Positions 60,971 to 64,000 of a stretch of 64,000 nt of DNA are shown here, one piece after another. Within the stretch, counting starts at the first letter, position 1; each line of letters starts with the position of its first letter. The translations under genes were made by a program, and so were the position numbers. Origin of the DNA: Lucifuga dentata (Eukaryota > Chordata > Actinopteri > Ophidiiformes > Bythitidae); assembly GCA_014773175.1 (NCBI GenBank), contig VXCM01000216.1:62001-126000 (forward strand), in the 5' to 3' direction. The notes beneath the pieces are model-generated. The model searched no databases, was not told the DNA's origin, and saw nothing but the letters and a program-made list of their open reading frames with translations.

Positions 60971-61554
60971 GCAAAGGCCTACGAACGCATTCTTGAAGTT
61001 TCTACTTTCTCATTTTCATTCATTTACTGTGGCAGTCTCTGCTGTATATGTGGAGGTTTTACTCCGTGGCACAGGTTAGATCCTGTCAATACAGTAATTT
61101 ATTATCATCTACTGTACTTTATTGTATTTGCTTACTATTAGGACATGTGTCTAAAGATAGTTTATCATATTGTATCAGTGCTTCCCCGCTTGTTCCAACC
61201 ACACTCCACAATCTATTTTGGATTATAAAAGTGCTTATTCATGGTTGGATAAGCAACATGAAAATTATTTGATTAAGTGGCACGTGTGTGTTTGCCAGTA
61301 GTATATGGAACTTAAACAAACTGAATAGCACATTGAAGTGCATTCATCATGGAGATTTGACAGTGATACAACACCCTGTAATATCCTGCTGACTAGGGGC
61401 TAGACTGAACACGTTCTTATCTGTAATGCAAAGTGTGTTTTTCAAAGTATTTCAATCTGCCTGTCACTCTTAATGTTACTCAACAAACACCCAAGACAGA
61501 AAATTGCTTCCATCAGTTTCATCTTGTTGACGAAATTGCAACCACAGACACCAT

Positions 61555-62435
61555 ATGAGTCAAGTATTGTCCTTTATTGAAACAGATATGATAAGGAATA
61601 AATATACAGCAGGACGGAAAATATTTACTCAAGATCAACCCCTTTATGAACAGTAGCTCTCAGTACTCATCTATCCTCCATGTAATAATCAAAGGCATCA
61701 TATTAAAGCCATTATTGCAGTAAGGAAGTAACATTATTTGCATTTTTAAATACTGGAAGCATCAAAGTGACGTGTGATTAAAGATTATATTGAGACAAGA
61801 GAAGTGGGGCACTGGGTGGTTTTAAACAGCAGTGTAACCAAGAAAAAATACCTGTTGGAGTCACTCCACGCTGAGATGTACTCCCAAAAGCTGCAGAGAC
61901 CACCAGGTTACTTCTAATTAGTCTCACTGAGACTGATCTTAAAACAGATTGAACTAATGAAAGTGAAGATCCTACCATAATCCCCTGTGTTGGAGTGTAG
62001 TAGAGTCATAACAGCATGAAATGCAATAATGATGCAGGCCAGCAGAGGCGTTTCAGCCTCCCAAATAAAGGCTGCGTGTTTAATGTTTGCAGGCTGAGGT
62101 TCTGAAACACGAGAGGATGAATCAGTAATTACTTGGCAGCATGAGCTTATGATCATACCACCATGATAAGCCAATGATATGTGATAAGTGCAAGTCCAAA
62201 GTAAAATTACTGTATGTAGCAATAAATTTTATTTTCCACCATCTATTACTTCCTTGTTTTCAAGCAGGTGAGCTGGCTGCAGTACCAGTGCTTCAGTTTG
62301 TCGTAGCTCCTCTGCCAAGTATTTAATAAAGTGGCTTTAAGAGCTTGGTGTTCTGTGTCAACTTGTAGGAAACTCACTGAAACCCCCAAGAAAACTGTAA
62401 CCAGGCAACAACAGCAGGCGGTGGTCCACCTCATT
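61555..62435 (-). other. Unidentified spliced exon chain, possibly the 3' end of a gene
   Basis: Minus-strand segments 62378-62435, 61976-62101 (126 bp) and 61852-61890 (39 bp) have acceptors and GT donors with phases that close (0-1, 1-1, 1-1). A fourth starts at 61752 and reaches an AATAAA (61573-61578). The joined frame stays open and includes a hydrophobic stretch TPLLACIIIAFHAVMTLLH that looks membrane-spanning. No family recognised. The first acceptor is weak and no start codon lies in this frame, so it may continue upstream, be noncoding, or be chance. Confidence 0.3.
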
Positions 62436-62516
62436 CTTGTGGTCAAAGAAAATGCAAGGTCAGATGAAAGGGCCAGTTCCTTACATTGAAGGCAAAGGCA
62501 AGATTATAGAAATGAC

Positions 62517-62586
<70 letters not shown>
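62517..62586. repeat. (ATCT)n microsatellite
   Basis: Pure tetranucleotide repeat, about 17 units. Confidence 0.97.
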
Positions 62587-62587
<1 letters not shown>

Positions 62588-62743
62588 AGTCTTTTTGTGA
62601 CATGAAATATTGACAGCATGTAAATGAAAGTACAAGGATGCCATGACAAATCTAATCCTGAGGAAAAATTGGACAACACCAATCGGGGGGGCTGCTATTC
62701 TATCCTGTCAAGTCTGCTTGTGTTATGCAAGACAAAAATGTGG

Positions 62744-62748
<5 letters not shown>

Positions 62749-62808
<60 letters not shown>
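62749..62808. repeat. (GT)n microsatellite
   Basis: Pure GT dinucleotides, about 30 units. The long Cys-Val and Thr-His frames across it are artefacts. Confidence 0.97.
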
Positions 62809-62809
62809 T

Positions 62810-63528
62810 ATAGAGGGAGATGAAACCTCTGAAATACCCTCCAGTACATGATGAATAATTACTAGATTCATTTTAAAAGCAGCAGGTTTCAATTTCTATT
62901 CATGCTGATATGATGTCAAAGCAGTAGAATGGTAAAAGCAGGAAATGTTCCATGAAAATAAATCCCTCATAGGATGCATCTTGTTAAGCATCGGAGTATG
63001 CGTTTGACACTTGAGGTAAGCAACCCATGTTTCTGCAGGTCTGACGTATTCTCGTATGTATTGTATAATGCCATGATTAGGAATCCGGAGGCAGGTCGGC
63101 ACCTCCCTGTGACCTTTTCATCTGCCAGAATGCAAAGATTAGCTCCCTTTCCCAAAGAACCAAAAGTACATAAGGCCAGTTCTTTGTCTGACATCATCTC
63201 TTACAGGACTTAAATAATCATAAATATTTTACAGCAGATTCTTATGCTTGCAACTCATTTCATAATGTCTGCTTGTCATTAAATTTACCTTCTGAAACAT
63301 ACATTTTGTGACCTCTTATATAACTGTTCCCAGTTCCTACCACAGTGACATACAGATGACATATAGATGTATTATGGATGCTCCACATATAGCAATCACA
63401 ATGGTACTATAGTGTTACTGTGTATGTGTTTCATATTCATATACCTTAAAGGAAACATATTGTACATATCAGCATGTTCATATTTTCTTTTAGGAGTATG
63501 TTTCAAAACATTTGTAATGTCTTAATGT

Positions 63529-63566
<38 letters not shown>

Positions 63567-64000
63567 ACTCTCCCTTGTTGTAGCATCACTGTGCACACTG
63601 AGTGAAAACAGACCATTTTAGGCACTGTCTCTTTAAATTTTTACGTAAACGGTGAGTTTTGATCCGATCTCACAACATTCTCGTGGTATTCAGCTTATTC
63701 ATAAAGCCTCATCTGCTGCGCTGTCTTCCTCACACACACACACACACACACAGACTACCCTCCACTCCCCCACCCCCCGATGCAGACAATCACACACGAC
63801 AGAGGTTAATGTGCATGTTATTATTTTAGTGTCAATCTTTAAAATTGTGAAGCTCTAAGCAGAATTTATGTTTCCTTTGCTGGTTTAATGTGTCAAAGTC
63901 ACTTCATAACCAGATGAAGCAGTATAAAGGTGCCTCGTACATATGAAGCAACTCTTTAACTCGCAGATCATCATCAGCTTTTACCTTACAACAACACTGC
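62810..64000. other. Right-edge spacer
   Basis: Contains a poly(A) run (63531-63563) and a (CA)n tract (63731-63752). No exon recognised. Confidence 0.55.

Noticed and set aside
62624..62892. Cys-Val and Thr-His repeat proteins
   Set aside because: Translations of the (GT)n microsatellite.

Overview
The window is vertebrate nuclear DNA from a teleost fish, most probably a percomorph. The genes have many short exons with GT-AG introns, introns and spacers are rich in microsatellites and transposon remnants, and the assembly contains N gaps. The best taxonomic clue is a GnRH precursor on the + strand whose decapeptide is QHWSYGLSPG, the sea-bream form (Ser8) of gnrh1, known from percomorphs and not from zebrafish, salmonids or medaka.

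Layout: (1) 8-1159, minus strand: the first two coding exons of an lgi3-like gene, which runs off the left edge. (2) 1160-13100: spacer with a 276-base gap between GA and TC repeats, a 1.36-kb DNA transposon carrying a nested LINE tail, a 5'-truncated L1 copy and one copy (A) of a long-TIR MITE. (3) 13101-35735, minus strand: a complete fgfr1 gene. Seventeen coding exons per transcript give 809 aa (IIIc) or 811 aa (IIIb); every splice phase closes and most exon lengths equal those known for mammalian FGFR1. Both mutually exclusive IIIb and IIIc exons are present. A candidate untranslated exon lies at about 40588. (4) About 36.5-51.3 kb: presumed intron 1 and promoter of fgfr1, then a gene-poor spacer. 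(5) 51320-52510, minus strand: ankrd39, four exons, 180 aa. (6) 53652-58094, plus strand: kctd9, twelve exons, 389 aa, head-to-head with ankrd39. (7) 59705-60419, plus strand: gnrh1 with TATA box, untranslated exon 1, three coding exons (92 aa) and poly(A) signal, starting only about 215 bp after the kctd9 poly(A) signal. (8) 60.4-64 kb: dispersed repeats, a strong CTCF-type motif and a splice-consistent but unidentified minus-strand exon chain.

Function: Fgfr1 is a receptor tyrosine kinase, Lgi3 a secreted LRR/EPTP protein, Kctd9 a BTB plus pentapeptide-repeat protein, Ankrd39 a small ankyrin protein and Gnrh1 the reproductive hypothalamic hormone precursor. They are not an operon. Their linkage resembles human 8p, where LGI3, KCTD9, GNRH1 and FGFR1 lie; human ANKRD39 is on 2q.

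Assembly caution: at four places a single N joins two perfect 64-65 bp copies of the same sequence. One lies inside an fgfr1 exon and would give a false 22-residue insertion. I found no convincing wholly new biological system. The most interesting signals are the conserved non-canonical /GA splice donor for the FGFR1 VT isoform, RBFOX-type motifs around the IIIb/IIIc choice (one brought in by a MITE), a GC-AG intron in kctd9, and the TE nesting.
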